Below, in pieces: positions 25,829 to 32,656 of a stretch of DNA of 64,000 nt. The DNA comes from Companilactobacillus farciminis KCTC 3681 = DSM 20184 (GTDB lineage: Bacteria > Bacillota > Bacilli > Lactobacillales > Lactobacillaceae): the NCBI RefSeq assembly GCF_002706745.1, contig NZ_CP017702.1, forward strand, positions 682,001-746,000, written 5' to 3'. The notes beneath the pieces are model-generated. The model was not told the origin of the DNA, searched no databases, and saw only the letters and a list, made by a program, of their open reading frames with translations. The translations under genes and the position numbers were made by a program. The first letter of the stretch is position 1. Each line of letters begins with the position of its first letter.

Positions 25829-26569
25829 TTAGGCTAATTGTTCAATAGGACGCACATTGATTTCACTAATTGAAACATTATCGGGTGAATCAATTGCATG
25901 TACGACTTCAGCGGCAACTTGATCAGCGGAAAGTGATCTATTAACATTTTTATGCAGAGCTGCTTCTGCTGAACGAGCTTCTGCATCAGGAATAGTATTG
26001 AACAGTTCCGTATCAACAGTACCCGGTGTAACAATTGTCGATTTAATGTGGTTCATGGCTTCTTCCTGCCGTAAACCGTCCATGATTGCACGAACAGCAA
26101 ACTTAGTACCACTATAGACTGCAAAGCCTGGAAATACTTTATGTCCGGCAGTAGAACTAGTTGTTAGTATATGTCCTGAACGTTGCTTCTCCATAGTTGG
26201 TAATACAGCGGAAATACCATTCAGAACGCCCATAACATTTATATCAAGCATACGTTGCCAGTCATTACGGTGCTTTTCAGCTAAAGGACTGTTAGGCATA
26301 ATTCCTGCATTATTAAACAAAACATCGATTCTACCAAACTTATCGATCGTATCTTGAACAGCAGTTTCAAATGCTGTGTAATCTGTGACATCAAGCGACT
26401 CAATTAGTATTTCAGCCTCTGGAAATTCCTGTTGAATTTCATTCAGTCTGTCTTCACGCCGAGCAATTAAAACTAATTTTGAGCCAGCACTAGCTAAACG
26501 TTTTGCAGTTGCAGCGCCGATTCCACTTGAAGCACCGGTAATCATAATAACTTTTTCATTTAATTGCAC
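25829..26569 (-). CDS. Short-chain dehydrogenase/reductase
   Basis: This is a classical SDR of 246 residues and a predicted NAD(P)-dependent oxidoreductase. The cofactor motif is GASSGIGAATAKRL at about 12-25, NNAGI is present, and the catalytic set is S in LTTSSTAG with YSGTK (Tyr-x3-Lys). The RR-containing stretch after beta-2 (LIARREDRL) suggests an NADP preference. The start is GTG at 26569 with GGAGGAAG upstream. It is last in the LysR-hydrolase-cyclophilin-like-SDR cluster. The substrate is unknown. Confidence 0.87.
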   Translation of the reverse strand: MQLNEKVIMITGASSGIGAATAKRLASAGSKLVLIARREDRLNEIQQEFPEAEILIESLDVTDYTAFETAVQDTIDKFGRIDVLFNNAGIMPNSPLAEKHRNDWQRMLDINVMGVLNGISAVLPTMEKQRSGHILTTSSTAGHKVFPGFAVYSGTKFAVRAIMDGLRQEEAMNHIKSTIVTPGTVDTELFNTIPDAEARSAEAALHKNVNRSLSADQVAAEVVHAIDSPDNVSISEINVRPIEQLA

Positions 26570-26580
26570 AATTCTTCCTC

Positions 26581-27072
26581 CTAATCCATCGAGAGTGTGA
26601 CGGTGACACTATCTTTACCAATTAATTCTTTCAATTGCTTAGCATTAATGTCATTAATTTTTCCTAGTCGGGTAAAATTCCATGAGTTAGGTGCATAATA
26701 CAAAACAAATTTATTTCCTTGATACAAGATAAGATCCCCTGCTTTAGTCATAATCGATGTATCATTACGTGGGAAATTCTCTCCTAGGTCACCAACTTTT
26801 TCCATTCCTTCAAAATCATTTAATTTAATCGTTTTAGGACCATTGGCTAGCCATTTGCTTAAAGCTCGTGTCGATGAATTATCGACCATAGTTGCTGTTA
26901 ATTTCTTTTGTTTAATTTCTAGATTAAGCATTTTCTTATGTGTGCGGACTGTTTGTCTAGTTATTGGGTCGGTAATTTGATTAGCAATTTTTTGAGAACG
27001 GATTTCAGCACTAACTACGAAAATTCCAATAACTAATAACGCTACTCCTATCCAAAGTGTTTTTTTATACAT
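26581..27072 (-). CDS. Membrane-anchored cyclophilin-like-fold protein
   Basis: The 163-residue protein has an N-terminal hydrophobic anchor (residues 5-24: TLWIGVALLVIGIFVVSAEI). An extracytoplasmic domain of about 110 residues resembles the small bacterial cyclophilin-like family: TATMVDNSSTRALSKWL, DLILYQGNKFVLYYAPNSWNFTRLGKI. The true cyclophilin active site is not evident, so isomerase activity should not be assumed. It overlaps the hydrolase stop by 8 bp and lies 11 bp before the SDR gene. Such domains often accompany oxidoreductase and hydrolase genes in lactobacilli, but the role is unknown. Confidence 0.65.
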   Translation of the reverse strand: MYKKTLWIGVALLVIGIFVVSAEIRSQKIANQITDPITRQTVRTHKKMLNLEIKQKKLTATMVDNSSTRALSKWLANGPKTIKLNDFEGMEKVGDLGENFPRNDTSIMTKAGDLILYQGNKFVLYYAPNSWNFTRLGKINDINAKQLKELIGKDSVTVTLSMD

Positions 27073-28012
27073 TCTTAGTTAAAAAATCAGTGATTTTATC
27101 GAACGGTATTAGATCTACTTTGTCGTATAGATCAACGTGATTTGCACCAGGTACGATGAACAATTCTCGTGGCTCCTTAGCTTGTTTGTAAACATCTTCA
27201 CTGAAGTAACGTGAATGGGCATTTTCGCCGGCGATTAATAGGATTGGACGAGGTGCAATATCATCAACGTGATTTAATAGTGAAAAATTCATAAAGGCAG
27301 GCATACTTGACATGGTGTGCTGTGCCAATGCATTGTGATGATATCCACGTGGCTGGAGATAAAAATCAGCAAATTCTTTAGCTACTGGAGTTGGATTTTC
27401 TTCAGTTAAAGCTGAGAGTTGCATACTACGAGATTCAAGTACTGGTCGGCCAGTTTTAAAATCTTCATAACGTTGTTCTGCAATCTCATCTAACAATTGT
27501 TTACGTTGTTCTTCAGTTTGAGTGTCTCCAAGACCATTGCGGATGTAACGAGAAATATCATACATACTTGTAGTTACAACTGCCTTAATACGAGGATCAA
27601 TTTGTGCTGCACTTAATGCAAATCCACCACTACCACAAACACCAATAGCAGCAATTTGATTTTTATTTACAAATTCACGTGTTCCGAGATAATCAACTCC
27701 GGCACTAAAATCTTCAACGTAAATTTCAGGTGATGAAACGAAACGTGGATGTCCACCACTATATCCATAAAAGGATGGATCAAAGGCCAAAGCAACGAAT
27801 CCTCGTTCAGCCATTGTTTGAGCATAAATACCAGGAGCTTGTTCTTTAGTTCCACCGTAAGGGCCCCCAACAAGAATAGCGTGATGTTGTTGTGATGCAT
27901 CAAATTCCTTCGGCAAATATAAATCTGCATCCAAATTAATTCCAAATCGGTTAGGATACGAAACCGTGGTTCTAGTTACTTTATCACTTAATTCAAAAAT
28001 GTAATTGTCCAT
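27065..28012 (-). CDS. Alpha/beta hydrolase with a cysteine nucleophile position
   Basis: The 315-residue protein has the alpha/beta-hydrolase fold: LVGGPYGGTKEQAPGIYAQ for the oxyanion region and FDPSFYGYSGG. The nucleophile elbow AIGVCGSGGF has C126 where most members have Ser. The acid is likely in PRPILLIAGENAHS and the histidine near 292 in PGANHVDLYD. Cysteine elbows occur in dienelactone-hydrolase-like groups. AGAAGG precedes the ATG at some distance. LysR lies upstream in the same direction. The substrate is unknown. Confidence 0.78.
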   Translation of the reverse strand: MDNYIFELSDKVTRTTVSYPNRFGINLDADLYLPKEFDASQQHHAILVGGPYGGTKEQAPGIYAQTMAERGFVALAFDPSFYGYSGGHPRFVSSPEIYVEDFSAGVDYLGTREFVNKNQIAAIGVCGSGGFALSAAQIDPRIKAVVTTSMYDISRYIRNGLGDTQTEEQRKQLLDEIAEQRYEDFKTGRPVLESRSMQLSALTEENPTPVAKEFADFYLQPRGYHHNALAQHTMSSMPAFMNFSLLNHVDDIAPRPILLIAGENAHSRYFSEDVYKQAKEPRELFIVPGANHVDLYDKVDLIPFDKITDFLTKNV

Positions 28013-28119
28013 AATAAAAATTCAACCTTCTTTTTCTTAGTTGCTTTCTTAAAGCATGAATTTATTATATATGCACATCACAGGAATGTTAAATACTTAT
28101 ATCAAACTTTTAGATATTA

Positions 28120-28986
28120 CTATTTTGTATTTCTGACGTGTTCAATAAAGGCGTTCGCTGTAGATGATAGTTGCCGTTGCTTTTCCCAAACTAAAAAGCT
28201 CTTACTCTTTATCTCTTGGGCTACTGGTTTAAACACAACCCCTTCAAAATGACTATCTAGGCTCAATCCAAATGCAACACCCGCACCAGTACGTGCTAGC
28301 AATGCAGCATTATAAAGTAAGTTATAAGTTGCCACTACATTACTAGAACTGTAAAAATCACCTAACCAGTTGATGACACTATTACGAACCATAAGTTGGT
28401 TCATCATGATGAGCGGTACATTCTCTAGATCCTTGGCATGGATCTCATCCAAATTAGCAAGTGGAGAATCTTCGGCAATTAATACTCCGATTTTCTCCTG
28501 TTCATTCAGTTCAAGGGAATTGTAATCTCCTAGGTCCGTTGGATTCATCAGTAGGCCAACGTCTAATAAACCTTGATGCAATCGATCCTTAATTTCACTC
28601 GCAGCTCCAGTATGCATATGAAAACTAACTTCTGGATAGAGATGTCGAAATTCGGACATACTAGTTGCTAGTTGATTCATGCTTTTTAATTCACCACATC
28701 CTAAACGGATTTCACCAGAAATAAACTGATCATTTCTAGAAATTTCAAGTTCAGTTTTTTCAACTAATCCTAAAATATCGGCAGCACGATGCCGTAATAG
28801 TCGACCATCGTTTGTTAACGTTATACCATGTTGACCTCGGGCAAATAATTTAGTACCCAATTCATCTTCCAGTTGCTTAATCTGGCGTGATAAGGTTGGC
28901 TGGGTGACATGTAATGTTTCGGCAGCTTTAGTAATATTTGATTCGTTTGCCACGACGTAAAAATAGTTTAATGCTCTTAGTTCCAT
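28120..28986 (-). CDS. LysR-family transcriptional regulator
   Basis: The 288-residue protein has an N-terminal winged helix-turn-helix (MELRALNYFYVVANESNITKAAETLHVTQPTLSRQIKQLEDELGTKLF in overlapping parts). A LysR substrate-binding domain follows at about 90-288 (GEIRLGCGELKSMNQLA, GAGVAFGLSLDS). It is transcribed in the same direction as the hydrolase, cyclophilin-like and SDR genes, 107 bp upstream, and probably regulates that cluster. The inducer is unknown. Confidence 0.87.
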   Translation of the reverse strand: MELRALNYFYVVANESNITKAAETLHVTQPTLSRQIKQLEDELGTKLFARGQHGITLTNDGRLLRHRAADILGLVEKTELEISRNDQFISGEIRLGCGELKSMNQLATSMSEFRHLYPEVSFHMHTGAASEIKDRLHQGLLDVGLLMNPTDLGDYNSLELNEQEKIGVLIAEDSPLANLDEIHAKDLENVPLIMMNQLMVRNSVINWLGDFYSSSNVVATYNLLYNAALLARTGAGVAFGLSLDSHFEGVVFKPVAQEIKSKSFLVWEKQRQLSSTANAFIEHVRNTK

Positions 28987-29073
28987 CGGAATTCTCCCAT
29001 TTCTTTATTATATTTTTTTTATTATAGAAATAACTATCAACTGCTATGCCAAACAAAAAGCGATTTTCTAAAA

Positions 29074-29328
29074 CAAATTAGTCGTTCAAGAAAGTTACAA
29101 TCGAATAGGGCATTTTTTATCTTATTTTCAAATTTTATCATTATTACATTTATCCCAAAATATCTTGTTGTTATTTACATTCACTAAAATAGCGTTATAC
29201 TTTTAAAATGTTAAACAGCTATATGTGAGGCTCAGAAATACAATTTGAGTATTTCCTAAATTAAATTATAGCTTAACGTCTAACAATCTTATGTTAATTA
29301 TATAAATAATATAGAGGAGACCTAACGA
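29074..29328 (+). promoter_or_regulatory. Promoter and structured 5' UTR of the RibD-like gene
   Basis: TTTACA (29174-29179) and TATACT (29196-29201) are 16 bp apart, giving a leader of about 120 nt. AGCTATA (29217-29223) pairs with TATAGCT (29267-29273), enclosing GAAATAC/GTATTTC (29235-29241 with 29249-29255). It does not match the FMN riboswitch consensus. The rest of the 340-bp interval between lysR and this gene shows nothing I recognise. Confidence 0.45.
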
Positions 29329-30063
29329 ATGATTAAACGACCTTTTGTAACACTTTATATTCTCATGTCCATTGATGGTCAAATTACAGGTCCTTTTGGC
29401 AAAGCGCCTGCTGCCAAAGAGTCCGGAAAAGTCTTTAATGAATTTAATTTTGACGATAAGGATGGTGAAAATTTCCACTTTCAAGGATGGCTTTATGGTA
29501 GTAAAACTTCACTTTCATACTTTACTCACGAAATTTCAAGCCTGCCCGAAAACGATGTACCTGTACCTAGTGGCGATTTCTTGCCAGACCAAAATGCTAG
29601 CCGATACTATATTGCCTTAGATCGTACTGGAAAATTGGGATGGGAGAGTAATTTAACAGCTTATAATGGTCATTCTGCAAATGTTCTGGAAGTTATTACT
29701 GAGCAAGTATCAAATAAGTATAAAGCTTTTTTAAGAAAAAAAAATATCCCTTACATAATCTGTGGAGCTACTGAAATCGATTTAGAATTAATGTTGTCAA
29801 AACTGTATTCTAAGCTCAATATGACGCATGTCATGCTAGGTGGTGGTGGAATCCTAAATTGGAGTTTTGTTTCCGCTGGTCTATGTGATGAGGTTAATTT
29901 TGTTATTGCCCCCGCTATCGATGGAACAACCGATAGTACTCCAGTATTTAACGGTGCCTTTAGCAAGAATCATCAACCAATTGGATTTAAACTAAAATCA
30001 ATTGAAGTTTATGAAAAAAATACTATTCTCGTTAAATACTTAGTGGATAAAAAAAATATATAA
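29329..30063 (+). CDS. RibD C-terminal-domain reductase (dihydrofolate-reductase-like fold)
   Basis: This 244-residue protein matches the stand-alone RibD_C family. It opens PFVTLYILMSIDGQITGPFG (Asp-Gly after the first strand) and contains YIALDRTGKLGWESN, YIICGATEIDLE, and the nucleotide-binding MLGGGGILNWSFVSAGLCDEVNFVIAPAIDG. No deaminase domain is present, and no other riboflavin gene is nearby, so a different NADPH-dependent reduction is likely. AGAGGAG precedes the ATG. It is monocistronic with its own promoter and terminator. Confidence 0.8.
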   Translation: MIKRPFVTLYILMSIDGQITGPFGKAPAAKESGKVFNEFNFDDKDGENFHFQGWLYGSKTSLSYFTHEISSLPENDVPVPSGDFLPDQNASRYYIALDRTGKLGWESNLTAYNGHSANVLEVITEQVSNKYKAFLRKKNIPYIICGATEIDLELMLSKLYSKLNMTHVMLGGGGILNWSFVSAGLCDEVNFVIAPAIDGTTDSTPVFNGAFSKNHQPIGFKLKSIEVYEKNTILVKYLVDKKNI

Positions 30064-30070
30064 AAAAATG

Positions 30071-30119
30071 CATCTATTCAGGTTAGTCGCAACGAACTAT
30101 GTCTGAATAGATGTTTTTT
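30071..30119 (+). terminator. Terminator after the RibD-like gene
   Basis: CATCTATTCAG (30071-30081) pairs with CTGAATAGATG (30103-30113), followed by seven Ts. Confidence 0.8.
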
Positions 30120-30192
30120 TGATTGTACTTGATTCAGGAAAATACTACACTAATGGTGTAATTATAAATTGTTTTATAGGGGTAAAACGTTT

Positions 30193-31539
30193 ATGAAGAA
30201 AGAAATTATCACGACTTTTTTAATTAGTGCCAGTATTTTAGGGACGATGGCGATTGCTAAGCCAGTCAAAGCTGACAGTATTAAGGGAGTCGTCACAACT
30301 AAGAATATGGCGCGTCTGTACAATAATGAAGGGAAATTGATTGGTAACCGAGCTTTAGCTAATAATACGCCTTGGGTCACTGATCAAAGAATCGATTTGA
30401 ATGGTGTCGGTTCGGTCTATCGTGTCGCAACTAATGAGTTTGTCAAAGCAAGCGATGTGGAATTGCAACACGGGCAAGCTAGCGCTGGAACTGTCAAAGT
30501 CGGAAATAACGGAGCTTTAGTCTACAGTTATAGCGATGGCAGGTATACTGCAGCTGACAACAAATTGTCCGTAGGTAGCATGTGGAAGTATAGTCGAGTT
30601 GATAATGCTGACGGTAAGACTTGGTATCAAATCGCTACTGACATGTGGATCAACAGCAATGATGCGACAAAGTACAATGGCCTCGAAGTTGAAAATACCG
30701 GAACAGCTACAATTGCTTATGCTTCAGATGTTGGACTCGATTTATGGCAGGGTTTTGGAAATGACAAGGTCGCTACAGGTAGAAAATTAGCCAATGGAAC
30801 TAGTTGGAAGTTCTTTGATAAAGTAGTTGATTTCAATGGGGATGCTTGGTATGAAATCGGTAGTAATCAGTGGATTTCAGGAGCTTTTACCAAGATTCAT
30901 AATGATAAATTTACTCAATCAGCAGCTCAAGTCTGGGATCCAAATTATGCTGCAGTAAAAGCAGACAAGAAGACGGCTATTTATTCTGATGGCAATTTTA
31001 ATTCGGCAACGAATAGCAGCATCGATGCTGGTAAAATTGAACAAGTAGTTTCAACTGTTTTGACTGGCAATACAATTTGGTATGAGAAGAGTGACGGCGG
31101 CTGGTTGCCATCAACTGCCGTCAGTGAAATATCCGTGAAGAGAAGTCCGGTTAGTCTGAATGGTAAAACTAGAAGTGAAGTAATAGAAGAAATCGTCAAT
31201 GTTGCTAAACAACAATTGGGTAAACCTTACGTTTGGAATGGTAAAGGTCCAAATAATTTTGACTGTTCGGGACTAATGCAATATGTCTTTCGTCAAGTAA
31301 CTGGTCAAAATATCGGTGGTTGGACGGTTCCTCAAGAATCTGCTGGAACTAAGGTTTCCGTCAATCAATTGGAACGTGGAGACCTAGTCTTTTGGGGAAA
31401 TGCCGGAGCAACTTATCACGTCGGTTTGTATCTTGGCAATAACCAATATCTCAATGCTTTAAAACCTGGTACTAATGTGAAGATAGATTCAATTTCAAAT
31501 AGTTTCAAACCATCATTTGGAGTGAGAATTTTTTATTAA
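30193..31539 (+). CDS. Secreted NlpC/P60 endopeptidase with SLAP repeats
   Basis: The protein is a predicted peptidoglycan hydrolase that cuts stem peptides. From ATG 30193 it has 448 residues: a signal peptide ending near KPVKADS, about four SLAP-like cell-wall-binding repeats over 35-310 (NRALANNTPWVTDQ, GRKLANGTSWKFFD and related), and a C-terminal NlpC/P60 domain. Catalytic Cys is C358 in NNFDCSGLMQYVF and His is H409 in YHVGLYLG. AGGGG lies 10 bp before the ATG, which excludes the longer TTG frame. It heads a surface-protein island. Confidence 0.9.
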   Translation: MKKEIITTFLISASILGTMAIAKPVKADSIKGVVTTKNMARLYNNEGKLIGNRALANNTPWVTDQRIDLNGVGSVYRVATNEFVKASDVELQHGQASAGTVKVGNNGALVYSYSDGRYTAADNKLSVGSMWKYSRVDNADGKTWYQIATDMWINSNDATKYNGLEVENTGTATIAYASDVGLDLWQGFGNDKVATGRKLANGTSWKFFDKVVDFNGDAWYEIGSNQWISGAFTKIHNDKFTQSAAQVWDPNYAAVKADKKTAIYSDGNFNSATNSSIDAGKIEQVVSTVLTGNTIWYEKSDGGWLPSTAVSEISVKRSPVSLNGKTRSEVIEEIVNVAKQQLGKPYVWNGKGPNNFDCSGLMQYVFRQVTGQNIGGWTVPQESAGTKVSVNQLERGDLVFWGNAGATYHVGLYLGNNQYLNALKPGTNVKIDSISNSFKPSFGVRIFY

Positions 31540-31545
31540 TCAACA

Positions 31546-31584
31546 AAAAATAGTCCTGTTGAAAATTTCAACGGGGCTATTTTT
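31546..31584. terminator. Bidirectional terminator
   Basis: AAAAATAGTCCTGTTGAAA pairs with TTTCAACGGGGCTATTTTT with two wobble or mismatch positions. It serves the NlpC/P60 gene and the converging mini-SLAP gene. Confidence 0.8.
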
Positions 31585-31592
31585 GAGAGATC

Positions 31593-31904
31593 CTATTTTT
31601 CTAAGGATACATCATTAACTTTGACGAATTCATCTTTGCCAACTTTGTAATACTTTTGACCTTTGATTGAGGTCTTTTCTTTAGGTGTGCAAGTCTTACC
31701 TTTAGTTAAACAACGAGATAATTTCTTGCCTTTTTCATTATATAGTTGAGCTTTAGCTACCTTAACTTTGATCTTTGAACTAGAACTGCATTTCGTGGCA
31801 GCTTGAACTACGGCTACGTTAGAAACGGCTGGGATAATAGTAGTTACTGAAGCACCAGCGGATAGCAATGAAGCAAACAAAAGACTTTTTTGAATTAATT
31901 TCAT
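31593..31904 (-). CDS. Small secreted SLAP-domain protein with a Cys pair (paralogue 1)
   Basis: The 103-residue protein consists of a signal peptide (MKLIQKSLLFASLLSAGAS, cleavage near VVQAA) and one SLAP-like unit. In the usual RxLxxGxxW core, cysteines occur instead: SRCLTKGKTCTP, with a further Cys in TKCSSSSK. The unit ends KYYKVGKDEFVKVNDV, as in longer SLAP proteins. A disulfide is possible. The neighbouring gene 32021-32455 is a clear paralogue with the same signal peptide. It is probably a wall-associated exported protein of unknown role. Confidence 0.72.
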   Translation of the reverse strand: MKLIQKSLLFASLLSAGASVTTIIPAVSNVAVVQAATKCSSSSKIKVKVAKAQLYNEKGKKLSRCLTKGKTCTPKEKTSIKGQKYYKVGKDEFVKVNDVSLEK

Positions 31905-32020
31905 AATTTTTATCTCCTTGAACTAACTTTCAGTAATAAAATGATAACGATTAATTTGTTATCAAAAATATCTTAACTCATAAATGATCAAGTAGTGCTT
32001 TCAAGACGTTGTCGAAATGT

Positions 32021-32455
32021 CTATGAAATCAAGGTGCTGTTGTTCATTTGTGAGATATTGCCTTTGTAATCTTTGTAGTAGGTATGATTGTAAAAGGCGT
32101 TTTGGTCACCAATCTTGCAGACGGTACCTTGAGTTAAGCATTTGCCAATCTTTTCACCTTTTTTATTGTAAAGTTGAGCTTTAGGGACATTTACTTCCAA
32201 ACGGTAGTCGTTAGCTTCGATAGTTGAAACCATGTCTTCATCAGTTTGATTGTCGTTAGTTAAGATCTTGACATCTTCGCCTTTGACAAATTTATCCTTG
32301 CCAATTTTGAAGAAGTAAGCATTGGCAGTTGTACCTTTGACGACTGTGGCAGCTTGAACAGCACCGTTGCCATTAGTAATAACGGGGATAGTTGCAGCAC
32401 CCATTCCGACAGCAAATAATGAAGCGAACAAAAGACTCTTTTGAACTAATTTCAT
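32021..32455 (-). CDS. Small secreted SLAP-domain protein with a Cys pair (paralogue 2)
   Basis: The 144-residue protein starts with a signal peptide almost identical to its neighbour (MKLVQKSLLFASLFAVGMG). The first SLAP segment is truncated and keeps only the end (AYFFKIGKDKFVKGEDVKI). The second segment is nearly complete: VPKAQLYNKKGEKIGKCLTQGTVCKI, ending YYKDYKGNISQM. The two Cys residues sit in the same places as in paralogue 1. The pair probably arose by tandem duplication followed by divergence. A ribosome site AAGGAG precedes both genes, with similar 5' flanks. Confidence 0.7.
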   Translation of the reverse strand: MKLVQKSLLFASLFAVGMGAATIPVITNGNGAVQAATVVKGTTANAYFFKIGKDKFVKGEDVKILTNDNQTDEDMVSTIEANDYRLEVNVPKAQLYNKKGEKIGKCLTQGTVCKIGDQNAFYNHTYYKDYKGNISQMNNSTLIS

Positions 32456-32600
32456 GATTTTTATCTCCTTTGAACTACATACAATATAAATTAATTTTCT
32501 GAAAAAGATAGCTAGGTTTTTATTAATATTCTGTTATCAAAAGATATAATAACTTATTATTTTTCAAAAGGGTTGTTTGACGTGTAGCCATTGTGTATAT

Positions 32601-32648
32601 AAAAAGAAGACCTCGCAAATCAAAATATGATTGCAAGATCTTCTTTTT
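32601..32648 (-). terminator. Terminator after the SpaA adhesin gene
   Basis: AAAAAGAAGACCTCGCAAATC pairs with GATTGCAAGATCTTCTTTTT with three non-canonical positions. It lies just past the adhesin stop on the minus strand. Confidence 0.75.
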
Positions 32649-32656
32649 CAGAAAGC

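Noticed and set aside
29202..29328. FMN riboswitch before the RibD-like gene
   Set aside because: The conserved FMN-aptamer segments are absent.
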